Source of the DNA: CAJQLB01 sp041392065
GTDB lineage: Bacteria > Bacteroidota > Bacteroidia > Flavobacteriales > Flavobacteriaceae
Direction of reading: 5' to 3'
NCBI GenBank assembly: GCA_041392065.1
Contig: JAWKMU010000002.1
Location: forward strand, 625,130-689,129
DNA: 64,000 nt
The notes below the pieces were generated by a model that worked only from the letters and a program-made list of their open reading frames with translations, was not told the origin of the DNA and did not search any database. The translations under genes were made by a program, and so were the position numbers. Positions 25,303 to 34,866 of this stretch are shown here, piece by piece. How positions within the stretch are numbered: position 1 is the stretch's first letter; every line of letters begins with the position of its first letter.

Positions 25303-27144
25303 TTGAAAATATATAAGTCTGCATACATAGTTGTCGCATTAGCCTTTCTGTACTCCAACTTTACCTTTTCACAAGTAAAACGTAGAATAGACATTGATTC
25401 ATCAGGGTTTATGACAAAAAATGAGGCTGAATATCCTGGAGCGACAATTTTAACTCGTGACGACATGAACCAAGTTAAAGTGTCTCACGAAGGAATAACT
25501 ATGTGGTGCGACCAAGCAATTTATTATGGCGAACAGGATTTTATTGAAGCTTATGGTAATGTAATAATCAAACAAGGTGATACCATTAACATGACCTCTA
25601 AGTATGTTGAGTACAGTGGCAAAACACAGTTGGCTTTTGCAAGTGGTGATGTCCAGCTTTCCGACCCAACGTCTACAATTCTATCTGACACACTTTGGTT
25701 TGACCGTGTTAAACAACAAGCTTTTTACAGAAATAAAGGAAAGGTTATAAGAGATTCTTCTGGAACGATTACAAGTAAAAGAGGTCGCTATTACATGGAT
25801 ATTAAAAAGTATCAATTTGTTGATAGTGTAAAGTTGGTCAACCCAGATTACGTCATCGATTCAGACCGATTGGACTTCTTTTCAGAACCAGGTCATGCTT
25901 ACCTATTTGGTCCAACAACCATTACTGGAGAAACCAGTAAAATATATTGTGAACGTGGTTTCTATGACACTAATAACGATATTGGATATTTTCTTAAAAA
26001 CTCAAAGATTCATTATGACGATAGGTTGGTTGAAGGCGACAGCCTGTATTTTGATAGAAATAAAAGTTTTGCTTCAGCTTCCAACAACATAAAAATTACA
26101 GATACAATCAATAAAGCTATTGTAAAAGGTCATTATGCCGAAGTTTATAGAGAAAAGGATTCTGTGTTTATCACCAAACGAGCTTTAGCTATTACAGTTC
26201 AGGAAAACGATTCCATCTACATTCACAGCGATACCTTAATGGTAACAGGAAAACCAGAAAACCGAATAACTCGTGCTTTTTACAATGCTAAAATTTATAA
26301 AACCGATTTAAGCGGAAAAGCAGATTCTATACATGTTGATCATAAAAAAGGACTGACTCAACTTATCAATTTAAAACGATTTGGCTCAAACGATGCTTTT
26401 GCTGGAGCTCGACATCCTATACTATGGAACATTGATAACCAAATGACTGGAGATTCTATTCATATTATCTCTAATGTCGAAACTAAAAAACTGGATTCTC
26501 TTAAAGTATTTAACAATGCCTTCTTAATTAGCAAGGATACTGTCGCTGGCTCCAATGGTTTTGATCAAATAAAAGGTCAGAAATTATATGGACTTTTTAA
26601 AGACAATGAACTTTATAATGTTGATATTATTAAAAATGCTGAAAAAATATACTACTCCTACAATGAGAAACAAGAATTAGTTGGCATAGATAAATCTCAA
26701 TCTGGAAGTATCAATATTAAGCTAAGCAACAATACCATTGATGAGTTACGATTACTTCAACAGGTTGATGGTACTATTTATCCTGAAGAAGGTTTTCCAA
26801 AAAACATAAGCAAATTAAAAGGTTTTGTTTGGAGAGACGATGAAAGACCTAGAAGTGTTGAGGACTTGTTCAAGGATGATCCTCCTTTAAATTTACCCAT
26901 TATTAAAGGTCTGGAAGATTATATTCCACAAGAAGATTTCTTTGACGAAGACTTGATGAAGCGAATTAATACAGCTGGGAAAGTAGCAAAAGACAAAAAA
27001 CAAGAAAATAAAGCAGCTCGTCAGGTTCCAAATAATAATCTAAATACTTTGAATCCTAAAAATGCTAAGCAGATAGGACAAATAGGAAAACCTCAACAAC
27101 TTAAAAAAAGAGATTCCATTTTAAATAAAAAGAAAGACAATTAA
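25303..27144 (+). CDS. OstA-like LPS-transport family protein
   Basis: The 613-residue exported protein probably starts at a TTG (25303): no ATG or GTG lies between an in-frame stop at 25258-25260 and the signal peptide (MKIYKSAYIVVALAFLYSNFTFSQ with the TTG read as Met). The mature part holds several OstA/LptA-type beta-jellyroll segments (WCDQAIYYGEQDFIEAYGNVIIKQGDTINMTSKYVEYSG, and later repeats with GxxxxIYCERGFYDT). These are the building blocks of the LPS-bridge proteins LptA, LptC and LptD. The C-terminal 60 residues are Lys/Asn-rich and unstructured. It probably works in LPS transport or outer-membrane assembly. Confidence 0.85.
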   Translation: MKIYKSAYIVVALAFLYSNFTFSQVKRRIDIDSSGFMTKNEAEYPGATILTRDDMNQVKVSHEGITMWCDQAIYYGEQDFIEAYGNVIIKQGDTINMTSKYVEYSGKTQLAFASGDVQLSDPTSTILSDTLWFDRVKQQAFYRNKGKVIRDSSGTITSKRGRYYMDIKKYQFVDSVKLVNPDYVIDSDRLDFFSEPGHAYLFGPTTITGETSKIYCERGFYDTNNDIGYFLKNSKIHYDDRLVEGDSLYFDRNKSFASASNNIKITDTINKAIVKGHYAEVYREKDSVFITKRALAITVQENDSIYIHSDTLMVTGKPENRITRAFYNAKIYKTDLSGKADSIHVDHKKGLTQLINLKRFGSNDAFAGARHPILWNIDNQMTGDSIHIISNVETKKLDSLKVFNNAFLISKDTVAGSNGFDQIKGQKLYGLFKDNELYNVDIIKNAEKIYYSYNEKQELVGIDKSQSGSINIKLSNNTIDELRLLQQVDGTIYPEEGFPKNISKLKGFVWRDDERPRSVEDLFKDDPPLNLPIIKGLEDYIPQEDFFDEDLMKRINTAGKVAKDKKQENKAARQVPNNNLNTLNPKNAKQIGQIGKPQQLKKRDSILNKKKDN

Positions 27145-27193
27145 GACTGATTTCTTTACATATCAAGCCCAAACCACACCTCATCCTTTAGCA

Positions 27194-28324
27194 ATGGAAA
27201 TTTCTCATGCTGAAGGCTCTTATATTTATGACACCAATCATAAAGCTTATTTAGATTTTGTTGCTGGAGTCAGTGCTTGCAGTTTAGGGCATAAGCACCC
27301 TAAAGTTATTAAAGCCATTAAAAATCAATTAGACAAATATTTACATGTCATGGTTTATGGCGAATATGTACAAAAACCAGCCGTAGAACTTACAAAATTA
27401 TTGGCTAAGCATTTGCCAAAACCCTTAGAAACTACTTACCTAACCAACTCTGGAACTGAAGCCATTGAAGGCTCAATCAAACTCGCTAAAAGAGTTACAG
27501 GACGCTCTCAGATTATTTCAGCTCACAACGCATATCATGGCAATACACTTGGAGCCATGAGTGTAATGGGTTATAGCGAACGCAAGCAACCTTTTTTACC
27601 TCTTATTCCAGATGTTAAATTTATTGAGTTTAATAATGTGGCTGATTTAAACCAAATTACTACTAAGACTGCAGCAGTAATTTTAGAAACCATTCAAGGT
27701 GGAGCTGGTTTTATTGAACCAAAGGATAACTACCTTACAAAGGTAAGACAACGTTGTAATGAGGTTGGCTCTTTATTGATTTTAGATGAAATTCAACCAG
27801 GAATTGGTCGTACAGGAAAACTGTTTGGTTTTGAGCATTACAATTGCCAACCTGATATTGTAGTCACAGGCAAAGGTCTAGGAGGTGGTTTGCCAATAGG
27901 AGCATTTACAGCATCAAAAGCAATGATGGATACTTTAAAAGACAATCCTAAATTAGGTCATATCACAACCTTTGGAGGTCATCCTGTTATCGCTGCAGCA
28001 GCTTTAGCAACGTTAACAGAAATTACCACTACCAACTTAATGAGTGAAGCTCTCTATAAAGAAAAGCTCATCAGAAAACATTTAAAACATCCTTTAATTA
28101 CAGAAATTCGTGGTAAAGGCTTAATGCTTGCAGTAATCACACCTTCTACAGAAATAACAAACCAAGTCATTTTAAAAGCACAAGACGAAGGACTCATTTT
28201 ATTTTGGTTATTGTTTGAGCCTAAAGCTATTAGAATTACTCCTCCACTTACCATTTCAAACGAAGAAATTATAAAAGGATGCAAAATTATTGTTGACCTC
28301 TTAAACAAAATTCAAGTAAACTAA
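27194..28324 (+). CDS. class III aminotransferase (acetylornithine/GABA type); true start probably upstream
   Basis: The PLP-dependent class III aminotransferase shows NSGTEAIEGSIKLAK, AYHGNTLGAMSVMGY, ILDEIQPGIGRTGKLFGFEHY and the PLP Lys in VTGKGLGGGLPIGAF. From the ATG at 27194 it is 376 residues. However, the same frame is open upstream to 27125 and encodes DFFTYQAQTTPHPLA just before that ATG, which matches the conserved N-terminus of related flavobacterial enzymes. The only start-like codons there are ATT (27140, overlapping the ostA stop by one base) and ATA. An AUU start giving 394 residues is likely. The specific substrate is not resolved. Confidence 0.88.
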   Translation: MEISHAEGSYIYDTNHKAYLDFVAGVSACSLGHKHPKVIKAIKNQLDKYLHVMVYGEYVQKPAVELTKLLAKHLPKPLETTYLTNSGTEAIEGSIKLAKRVTGRSQIISAHNAYHGNTLGAMSVMGYSERKQPFLPLIPDVKFIEFNNVADLNQITTKTAAVILETIQGGAGFIEPKDNYLTKVRQRCNEVGSLLILDEIQPGIGRTGKLFGFEHYNCQPDIVVTGKGLGGGLPIGAFTASKAMMDTLKDNPKLGHITTFGGHPVIAAAALATLTEITTTNLMSEALYKEKLIRKHLKHPLITEIRGKGLMLAVITPSTEITNQVILKAQDEGLILFWLLFEPKAIRITPPLTISNEEIIKGCKIIVDLLNKIQVN

Positions 28325-28428
28325 AAATAACCTCATTTTAGACTGTTAATTAATTTGTTGAAAACATTGAATGAATTTTCTTCGTATCTCTAAATAGAAT
28401 ACTAAATTTATTTCAGTGAACATTAACA

Positions 28429-29838
28429 ATGCCTATGGAGTTTAGTCAGTTTGACGACAACGAAAATTTATCTTTATCAAAATTTGAATCGATGCTTAAA
28501 ACAAACAACGTTTTGTTTTTCGATTCTAACGAGTTTGAGAATATCATTCACCACTATCTCGACAACGGAAAAATAGCTCTTGCTAAAAAAGCCATTAAGC
28601 TTGGACTGGAACAACATCCAGACTCTATCAACCTAAAATTATTTAAGGTAGAAGTTTTTGTCTTCGAGAACAAACTGGACGAAGCCAGCAAACTCTTGGA
28701 CACACTCTATCAATTAGAGCCCAATAATGAAGAGATTTTTATTCAGAAAGCCAATATTCTATCTAAACAAGACGAGCATCAAAAAGCCATAGACACACTT
28801 TTAATTGCTCTGGAATTTACAGAAGATTCCGCCGATTTATATTCACTAATAGGAATGGAATATTTGTATTTGGATAAATTTGAAGAGGCAAAAATCAACT
28901 TTATGAGATGCCTCGAAGCTGATATTGAAGATTATTCGGCACTCTACAATATTATTTATTGCTTTGATTTTTTAGAACAAATCGATGAGTCTATAGACTA
29001 TTTAACCCTTTATTTAGATAAAAATCCTTATTGCGAAGTTGCTTGGCACCAATTGGGCAAACAATATTTTGCAAAAAAAGAGTACAAAAAAGCATTAGCA
29101 GCTTTTGATTTTGCAATCATTTCAGACGATACTTTTATTGGAGCTTATATAGAAAAAGGAAAAGTATTAGAAAAGCTAAAACAATACAATGAAGCTATAG
29201 AGTGCTATAAAGTAACTTTAGCATTGGACGATCCAACATCTTTTGCATTGCTTAGAATTGGTAATTGCTACGAAAAATTAGGGCAAAATGATTTAGCAGT
29301 GCAACACTATTATAAAACTATTGATGAAGACCCACTTTTAGACAAAGGTTGGATTGCCATAACAAAATATTACAACAAAAATCAAGATTACCAAAACGCT
29401 TTACACTACATCAATAAAGCCATAAACATTGATGACGATAATGTAGTCTATTGGAAATTATATGCCCAAATAAATCAAAGGCTTAACTTTTTGGAAGAAG
29501 CCGAACGAGGCTACAAAAGAACACTTGAACTTGGAAATTATGAATTAGACACATGGCTTTCAAGAGGCGACATCCTCATTAAACTTGGCGAGTATGAAGC
29601 TGCATTATACAACTATGAACAATGTCTTGAATTTTATCCAGAAAGTGAAGAAGTTGAGTATAGGTTAGCAGGTCTAAACCTAAAGTTGCAACATATAGCT
29701 GAAGGTATAATTCATTTAAACAACGCCTTAACACTAAACTTTGACTATAAGTTTATTCTCGAAGAGCTATTTCCAAACATTTACAAGCGACCATCAGTTG
29801 CAAAAATTATAGCTAAATTTAAAAACGCTTCCAATTAA
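28429..29838 (+). CDS. tetratricopeptide repeat protein
   Basis: The 469-residue cytosolic protein is built of about ten TPR units of 34 residues from residue 30 to the end, for example AEWQL-type EVAWHQLGKQYFAKKEYKKALAAFDFAI, SFALLRIGNCYEKLGQNDLAVQHYYKTI and ELDTWLSRGDILIKLGEYEAALYNYEQCL. No signal peptide is visible. The start may be the ATG at 28429 or the one two codons later. Such proteins are scaffolds; nothing in the neighbourhood identifies a partner. It is a lone gene ending 34 bases before the first DUF368 gene. Confidence 0.9.
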   Translation: MPMEFSQFDDNENLSLSKFESMLKTNNVLFFDSNEFENIIHHYLDNGKIALAKKAIKLGLEQHPDSINLKLFKVEVFVFENKLDEASKLLDTLYQLEPNNEEIFIQKANILSKQDEHQKAIDTLLIALEFTEDSADLYSLIGMEYLYLDKFEEAKINFMRCLEADIEDYSALYNIIYCFDFLEQIDESIDYLTLYLDKNPYCEVAWHQLGKQYFAKKEYKKALAAFDFAIISDDTFIGAYIEKGKVLEKLKQYNEAIECYKVTLALDDPTSFALLRIGNCYEKLGQNDLAVQHYYKTIDEDPLLDKGWIAITKYYNKNQDYQNALHYINKAINIDDDNVVYWKLYAQINQRLNFLEEAERGYKRTLELGNYELDTWLSRGDILIKLGEYEAALYNYEQCLEFYPESEEVEYRLAGLNLKLQHIAEGIIHLNNALTLNFDYKFILEELFPNIYKRPSVAKIIAKFKNASN

Positions 29839-29872
29839 AATTCCATACCTTTAAGCTTCATAATTAAAAGTA

Positions 29873-30796
29873 ATGCAAAGACGTTTAATTGATTACCTTA
29901 TTATCTCATTAAAAGGTGTAGCAATGGGGGCAGCAGATGCTGTTCCAGGAGTTTCAGGAGGAACAATAGCTTTTATTTCTGGTATATATGAAGAACTAAT
30001 TAATACTATTAGTGGTGTTAATTTATCTTTATTAAATACACTAAGAAAAGAAGGTTTTTTTGCCTTTTGGAAACAACTTAATGGCAACTTTATTTTAGCA
30101 TTATTAAGCGGAATTGTCATAAGTTTTGTCTCATTTATGAGACTTGCTAAGTATTTGTTAGAAAATCATCCAATACTCATTTGGTCATTCTTTTTTGGGC
30201 TTATTATAGCCAGTATTTATTTTGTTGCAAAACAAATAACCAAATGGCGTTTAGCTACTATGCTTGGAATAATTATTGGAGCCATTATAGCTTACTACAT
30301 TACCACAATTCCAGAATCGTCTGTAAATGAAAGCTCTTATTTTCTGTTTTTTGCTGGCGCTTTGGCTATTTGTGCCATGATTTTGCCAGGAATCTCAGGC
30401 TCTTTCATACTCGTTATTTTAGGTGCTTATAAAACATTAAGCGATGCAATACATGATTTTGATTTTAAAAAATTAGCTTTATTTGTTGGAGGAGCTGTTG
30501 TTGGTTTATTGAGCTTTAGTCATGTGTTGAAATGGCTCTTCAAAAAATATCACAATCTTACCTTAGCACTACTTACAGGTTTCATAATTGGTTCATTAAA
30601 TAAAGTTTGGCCTTGGAAAAAAATACTGACTTGGCGAGAAAATTCAGAAGGCATACAAGTGCCATTTCTAGAGCAAAGTGTATCACCTTTTTCTTATGAA
30701 GGCGACAATAAAATAGCACTTGCCATTAGTTTTATGGTTATTGGTTTTTTAACTATCTTTTTGCTTGAAAAATTAGGTTCAAAAGCAAACAAGTAA
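29873..30796 (+). CDS. DUF368 (PopT-type) polyprenyl-phosphate carrier, copy 1
   Basis: The 307-residue inner-membrane protein has about eight hydrophobic helices. DUF368 signatures are near the start, GVAMGAADAVPGVSGGTIAFISGIYEELI, and in the middle, MILPGISGSFILVILGAYK. Members of the DUF368 family (PopT) are established carriers that return undecaprenyl phosphate across the inner membrane for cell wall and O-antigen synthesis. The next gene, a paralogue, begins on the base after this stop, so the two are translated from one mRNA and may form a heterodimer or serve different lipids. Confidence 0.9.
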   Translation: MQRRLIDYLIISLKGVAMGAADAVPGVSGGTIAFISGIYEELINTISGVNLSLLNTLRKEGFFAFWKQLNGNFILALLSGIVISFVSFMRLAKYLLENHPILIWSFFFGLIIASIYFVAKQITKWRLATMLGIIIGAIIAYYITTIPESSVNESSYFLFFAGALAICAMILPGISGSFILVILGAYKTLSDAIHDFDFKKLALFVGGAVVGLLSFSHVLKWLFKKYHNLTLALLTGFIIGSLNKVWPWKKILTWRENSEGIQVPFLEQSVSPFSYEGDNKIALAISFMVIGFLTIFLLEKLGSKANK

Positions 30797-31816
30797 ATGC
30801 AAAGTACACGAACATTTTCAGATAAATTATTCCTTGTTATTAAAGGTCTTGGAATGGGAGCAGCCAACAAAGTTCCTGGTGTTTCTGGAGGTGTTGTTGC
30901 ATTTGTAGCTGGTTTTTATGAAGAGTTTATTTATTCTCTGCAAAAGGTAAACGGAAAAGCTTTTAAGCTACTAATCAATGGTCGTTTCAAAAGTTTTTTT
31001 CGTTACATAAATGGTCGTTTTTTGAGCCTTTTATTTCTTGGTATGGTTGTGAGTTATTTCAGTGTCTCTAAACTACTGGATTATCTCATTGTACATTATG
31101 AACTCTTTGTTTGGAGCGTGTTTTTTGGGATGATTATAGGTTCTATTTACTACATCAATAAAGATTTTAAAGACTGGAACAATAAAACCATCATCGCATT
31201 AATTATAGGAATTAGTATTGGTATTGGTATTAGCTTTCTTGATCCAGCAAAGCAAAACGACAATCTTTGGTTTGTTTTTTTCTGCGGAATTATTAGCGTT
31301 TCTGGAATGACACTTCCTGGTTTTTCTGGTTCATTCATATTGATTTTATTGGGAAACTATGTGTTGCTTCTTGTAGATTCTGTAAATGCTCTGTATGATA
31401 CTATTGCAGATATATTTAAAGGAGATTTTGATTTTATCTCTAACCAAGAACGTATTAGAATGCTTAAAGTATTGGCTGTTTTTACACTTGGCTCTATCAC
31501 AGGTTTGGTTACTTTTTCGCATATTTTAAATTATGTGCTAAAGCATTACAAAAACATTACGCTATCTGTATTAATGGGTTTTATAATTGGTTCTCTTGGC
31601 GTAGTTTGGCCTTGGAAAAAAACTATATACAAACTATCTGAAAGTGGCGAAATATTAAGAGACAGAACTGGCGAAAAAATAATTGAAAACTACCAACGTT
31701 TTTTACCACAACTCAACTCAGAAACATTTACAGCAATCGCCTTTGTGCTATTAGGCGTTTTTATAGTTTTAGCCTTAGAATGGTATGGACAAAAAACAAG
31801 AAAAGCTCGTGTATAA
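30797..31816 (+). CDS. DUF368 (PopT-type) polyprenyl-phosphate carrier, copy 2
   Basis: The 339-residue multi-helix membrane protein shows the same two signatures as copy 1, GLGMGAANKVPGVSGGVVAFVAGFYEEFIY and SGMTLPGFSGSFILILLGNYVLLL, and the common WPWKK segment near the end. It is longer than copy 1 by about 30 residues in the loops. Its start abuts the stop of copy 1, and its own 3' end overlaps the aroE start by 32 bases. Family function is the recycling of undecaprenyl phosphate; how the duplicated genes divide the work is unknown. Confidence 0.9.
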   Translation: MQSTRTFSDKLFLVIKGLGMGAANKVPGVSGGVVAFVAGFYEEFIYSLQKVNGKAFKLLINGRFKSFFRYINGRFLSLLFLGMVVSYFSVSKLLDYLIVHYELFVWSVFFGMIIGSIYYINKDFKDWNNKTIIALIIGISIGIGISFLDPAKQNDNLWFVFFCGIISVSGMTLPGFSGSFILILLGNYVLLLVDSVNALYDTIADIFKGDFDFISNQERIRMLKVLAVFTLGSITGLVTFSHILNYVLKHYKNITLSVLMGFIIGSLGVVWPWKKTIYKLSESGEILRDRTGEKIIENYQRFLPQLNSETFTAIAFVLLGVFIVLALEWYGQKTRKARV

Positions 31817-32540
31817 ATTTGGTTTAATAGGAAAAAATATTGATTATTCTTTTTCTCGTTCTTATTTCAACAAAAAGTTTAAGTCTGAAGGATTGCCACA
31901 CACTTATGAGAATTTTGACCTCAAAACAATAGTCGAGTTTCCTCAAATAATCAAAAACACTAAGCACCTTAAAGGTCTCAATGTAACAATTCCATATAAA
32001 GAAACTGTTATTCCTTTTCTTGATAAATTAAATAGAAAAGCAAAAAAAATTGGTGCTATTAATACCATCAAAATTTCAAAGAAAGGAAGATTAATAGGTT
32101 ATAATACAGATTATTATGGTTTTAATAAATCCATAAAACCATTCTTAAAAAAACATCATAAAAAAGCACTTATACTTGGTACTGGAGGCGCTTCAAAAGC
32201 AATAGTATTTACTTTAAAAAAATTGAATATCGATTTTAGTTATGTATCCAGACAAAAATCAAAAAAAGTAGATTTTACTTATGACGAGTTAGATGAAAAC
32301 ATCATTGCAAACCATCAAATTATCATTAATTGCACACCTTTAGGAACACTTCCAAACATTAACGAATGTCCAGACATACCATATGATGGCATTACTGACC
32401 AACACTTGCTTTTTGATCTCATATACAATCCTGAGGAAACCAAATTTTTAGCATTAGGAAAACTAAAAGGAGCCACCATTTGCAATGGTTACAATATGTT
32501 GGTTTTTCAGGCTGAGAAAGCATGGGAAATTTGGAATTAA
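31785..32540 (+). CDS. aroE: shikimate dehydrogenase
   Basis: This NADP-dependent enzyme of the shikimate pathway reduces 3-dehydroshikimate in the cytosol. The 251 residues show the substrate segment FGLIGKNIDYSFSRSYFNKKF, GLNVTIPYKETVIPFLD (catalytic Lys), IGAINTI, IGYNTDYYGF, the nucleotide loop LILGTGGASKAIV, and CTPLGTLPN. Length is normal for AroE. The chosen ATG places the start within the end of the DUF368 gene; no closer downstream start would preserve the YKFGLIG strand. Base use matches the neighbours. Confidence 0.93.
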   Translation: MDKKQEKLVYKFGLIGKNIDYSFSRSYFNKKFKSEGLPHTYENFDLKTIVEFPQIIKNTKHLKGLNVTIPYKETVIPFLDKLNRKAKKIGAINTIKISKKGRLIGYNTDYYGFNKSIKPFLKKHHKKALILGTGGASKAIVFTLKKLNIDFSYVSRQKSKKVDFTYDELDENIIANHQIIINCTPLGTLPNINECPDIPYDGITDQHLLFDLIYNPEETKFLALGKLKGATICNGYNMLVFQAEKAWEIWN

Positions 32541-32572
32541 CTTACTTTTAGTAGTAAAAAGCACGATTATTT

Positions 32573-32602
32573 TTGAATTGAATACGCTTAGTGTTATATT
32601 TA
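32573..32602 (+). promoter_or_regulatory. promoter candidate for the DUF349 gene
   Basis: TTG (32573-32575) and TATATTTA (32595-32602) lie 19 bases apart; only the last base departs from TAnnTTTG. The ATG follows at 32643. Confidence 0.45.
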
Positions 32603-32642
32603 AAACTTGAAATTATTTAATTGAACCTAAACATTGAAACAA

Positions 32643-34616
32643 ATGTCTGAGAAAGATAACCTGCAAGAAGCAGATGGAAAACAAGAAGAAATAAAAGCGA
32701 ACGTAGAAGAAACTCCTACAAGTGAAGCAGTAAATGAACCTACTGTAGAAGAAGCAAAAACCGAAACCGAAGCTTTAAATGAACCAGAAGTAGATGCTGA
32801 AGAAAAAGTTGAGGCTACCAAAGTGTCTGATGAAGCACAAGACGAAATAGATGCTTCTAATGCCGAAGATGCTGAAGATGCAGATAATTCTGAACGACAC
32901 GATTTAGACGATAAAGATTACCAAGCCATGTCTATGGAAGATTTGGTTAATGAATTTGAATCCTTGGTAAACAATAGAAAAATTCAAGTCATTAGAAGTC
33001 ATGTAGACACTATTCGTTCAGAGTTTAATGCCAAATTCAGTGAACTTTTAGAAGAAAAGAAAGAAGAATTTTTAGCTGATGGTGGCAATAGCATTGATTT
33101 TAAATTCAGTAATCCGTTAAAATCTCGTTTTAACGAAGTATATAAAACCTATCGAAACAAACAAAAAGCTTACTATAAGAACTTAGAATCATCCTTACAA
33201 GCCAACCTTTCTAAACGATTAGAAATCATTGAAGAAATTAAAGGGTTAATCAATGTTGAAGAAAACATCAATACAACCTACAAGCACTTTAAAGAACTTC
33301 AGGAAAGTTGGCGTAATGCTGGTCCAATTCCAAGAGATAAATACAACAATGTTTGGAACAACTATCACCACCATGTAGAGATTTTTTACGATTTCCTTCA
33401 CCTAAACCGCGATTTACGTGATCTTGATTTTAAATATAACCTTGAGCAAAAATTAAAAATAATAGATAGAGCCGAAGAGCTTGCTAAAGACGACAATAGC
33501 AATAGAGCTTTTAGGGAAATTCAAGTATTGCACAAAATTTGGAAAGAAGAACTTGGTCCTGTTGAGCGTGAAAAGCGCGAAGAAATTTGGGAACGTTTTA
33601 GCACTGCAACAAAAGTAATTCACGAAAAACGTCAAGAATACTTTAAAGAATTGGATAAAGCATATGAGAAAAACCTTGAAGTGAAGCATCAAATCATTTC
33701 CAAGATAGATGAAGTTACCAATGACCAAAACAGTAACCATTCTGCTTGGCAAAAGAAAATACAAATAGTTGAAGACCTTAGAGCCCAATTTTTTAACGTT
33801 GGAAAAGTACCTATTAAAGTTAATGAAGAAACTTGGGCAAAATTTAAAGAATCCGTTCGAACTTTTAACAGAAAGAAAAACGCATTTTACAAAGGTTTAA
33901 AGAAAGACCAATATAAAAATCTTCAGAAAAAATTAGAACTTATTAAAATTGCTGAAGCTAATAAAGACAGTACTGAATTTGCGGTGACCACTCCTTTAAT
34001 GAAAAAAATACAAAACGATTGGAAACAGATTGGTCATGTGCCAAGACGTGAAAGTGACAAGATATGGAAACAGTTTAAATCTGCTTGTAATGCATATTTT
34101 GATAAAATGTATGAGTCAAAAAATGCAGTAAGCGAAGAGGAGGAAAAAGCTTTTGAAGAAAAAACTACTTTACTTGAAAATATCAAACAAATTAAGTTTA
34201 CAGAAGATAAGAAAAGTAATTTAAAACTTATTAAAGATCAGGTAGAAGTCTGGAAAAACATTGGTCATGTACCTTACAATAAGAGAGCAATAAACAAAAA
34301 GTTTAATAAAGCCATAGATGGTTTGTACAACCAACTTGATATAAGTAAGAAAGAAACCGAGCTGTTAAAATACAACGGTAAGCTTGCCACACTATCAAAC
34401 GACCAAAAATCACTTGATAGTGAACACAATTTTATAAAGAAGAAAATTGATGAGTTTAAAGCCGAAATCAATCAATTAGAAAACAATTTACAGTTTTTCT
34501 CTAATGTTGAAGATGACAATCCTTTGGTAAAAGAAGTACTTAAAAACATCGAACGCCATAAAACCGAACTCTCTATTTGGGAAGAAAAACTAAAAAAAGT
34601 AAAACAATACTTCTAA
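32643..34616 (+). CDS. DUF349 domain-containing protein
   Basis: The ATG at 32643 is preferred over a TTG three codons earlier, giving 657 residues. The first 90 are acidic (Glu, Ala and Asp rich) and probably disordered. The rest is helical and carries about five DUF349 units of 60 to 70 residues, each with W-x2-IG-VPR-like cores (ESWRNAGPIPRDKYNNVWNNY, HKIWKEELGPVEREKREEIW, NDWKQIGHVPRRESDKIWKQF, EVWKNIGHVPYNKRAINKKF). A final coiled coil spans about 590-655. The family is widespread in Bacteroidota and of unknown function. It is cytosolic and a single-gene unit with its own promoter-like sequence. Confidence 0.9.
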   Translation: MSEKDNLQEADGKQEEIKANVEETPTSEAVNEPTVEEAKTETEALNEPEVDAEEKVEATKVSDEAQDEIDASNAEDAEDADNSERHDLDDKDYQAMSMEDLVNEFESLVNNRKIQVIRSHVDTIRSEFNAKFSELLEEKKEEFLADGGNSIDFKFSNPLKSRFNEVYKTYRNKQKAYYKNLESSLQANLSKRLEIIEEIKGLINVEENINTTYKHFKELQESWRNAGPIPRDKYNNVWNNYHHHVEIFYDFLHLNRDLRDLDFKYNLEQKLKIIDRAEELAKDDNSNRAFREIQVLHKIWKEELGPVEREKREEIWERFSTATKVIHEKRQEYFKELDKAYEKNLEVKHQIISKIDEVTNDQNSNHSAWQKKIQIVEDLRAQFFNVGKVPIKVNEETWAKFKESVRTFNRKKNAFYKGLKKDQYKNLQKKLELIKIAEANKDSTEFAVTTPLMKKIQNDWKQIGHVPRRESDKIWKQFKSACNAYFDKMYESKNAVSEEEEKAFEEKTTLLENIKQIKFTEDKKSNLKLIKDQVEVWKNIGHVPYNKRAINKKFNKAIDGLYNQLDISKKETELLKYNGKLATLSNDQKSLDSEHNFIKKKIDEFKAEINQLENNLQFFSNVEDDNPLVKEVLKNIERHKTELSIWEEKLKKVKQYF

Positions 34617-34623
34617 AAAAATC

Positions 34624-34654
34624 ACATCCTACCTGTAAAACACAAGTAGGATGT
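34624..34654. terminator. hairpin between convergent genes, first
   Basis: ACATCCTAC (34624-34632) and GTAGGATGT (34646-34654) pair perfectly over 9 bases around a 13-base loop. A run of seven A just left of it would read as T7 on the minus strand, so it could serve mazG better than the plus-strand gene. Confidence 0.45.
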
Positions 34655-34691
34655 TGACTCCTAACTAAACTAAATAAAACTACTTAAATTT

Positions 34692-34722
34692 ATTGGCTTT
34701 CTACCGCTTAACGAAAGCCAAT
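34692..34722. terminator. hairpin between convergent genes, second
   Basis: ATTGGCTTTC (34692-34701) and GAAAGCCAAT (34713-34722) pair perfectly over 10 bases around an 11-base loop, followed by AGTTTTAG on the plus strand. The T-run is short. Two hairpins in this 250-base gap suit termination from both converging genes. Confidence 0.5.
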
Positions 34723-34866
34723 AGTTTTAGTCATAAAATTCTATAAACCCCAAATTCATAGATTTTTTTAGTAGATACAGTATATACGTATGTAAATTTA
34801 TTTTTGGATTATAAGAACCAAAATTTTAACATTTTTTCGCTTCTTCCCAATTTTTATATTTGAAAA

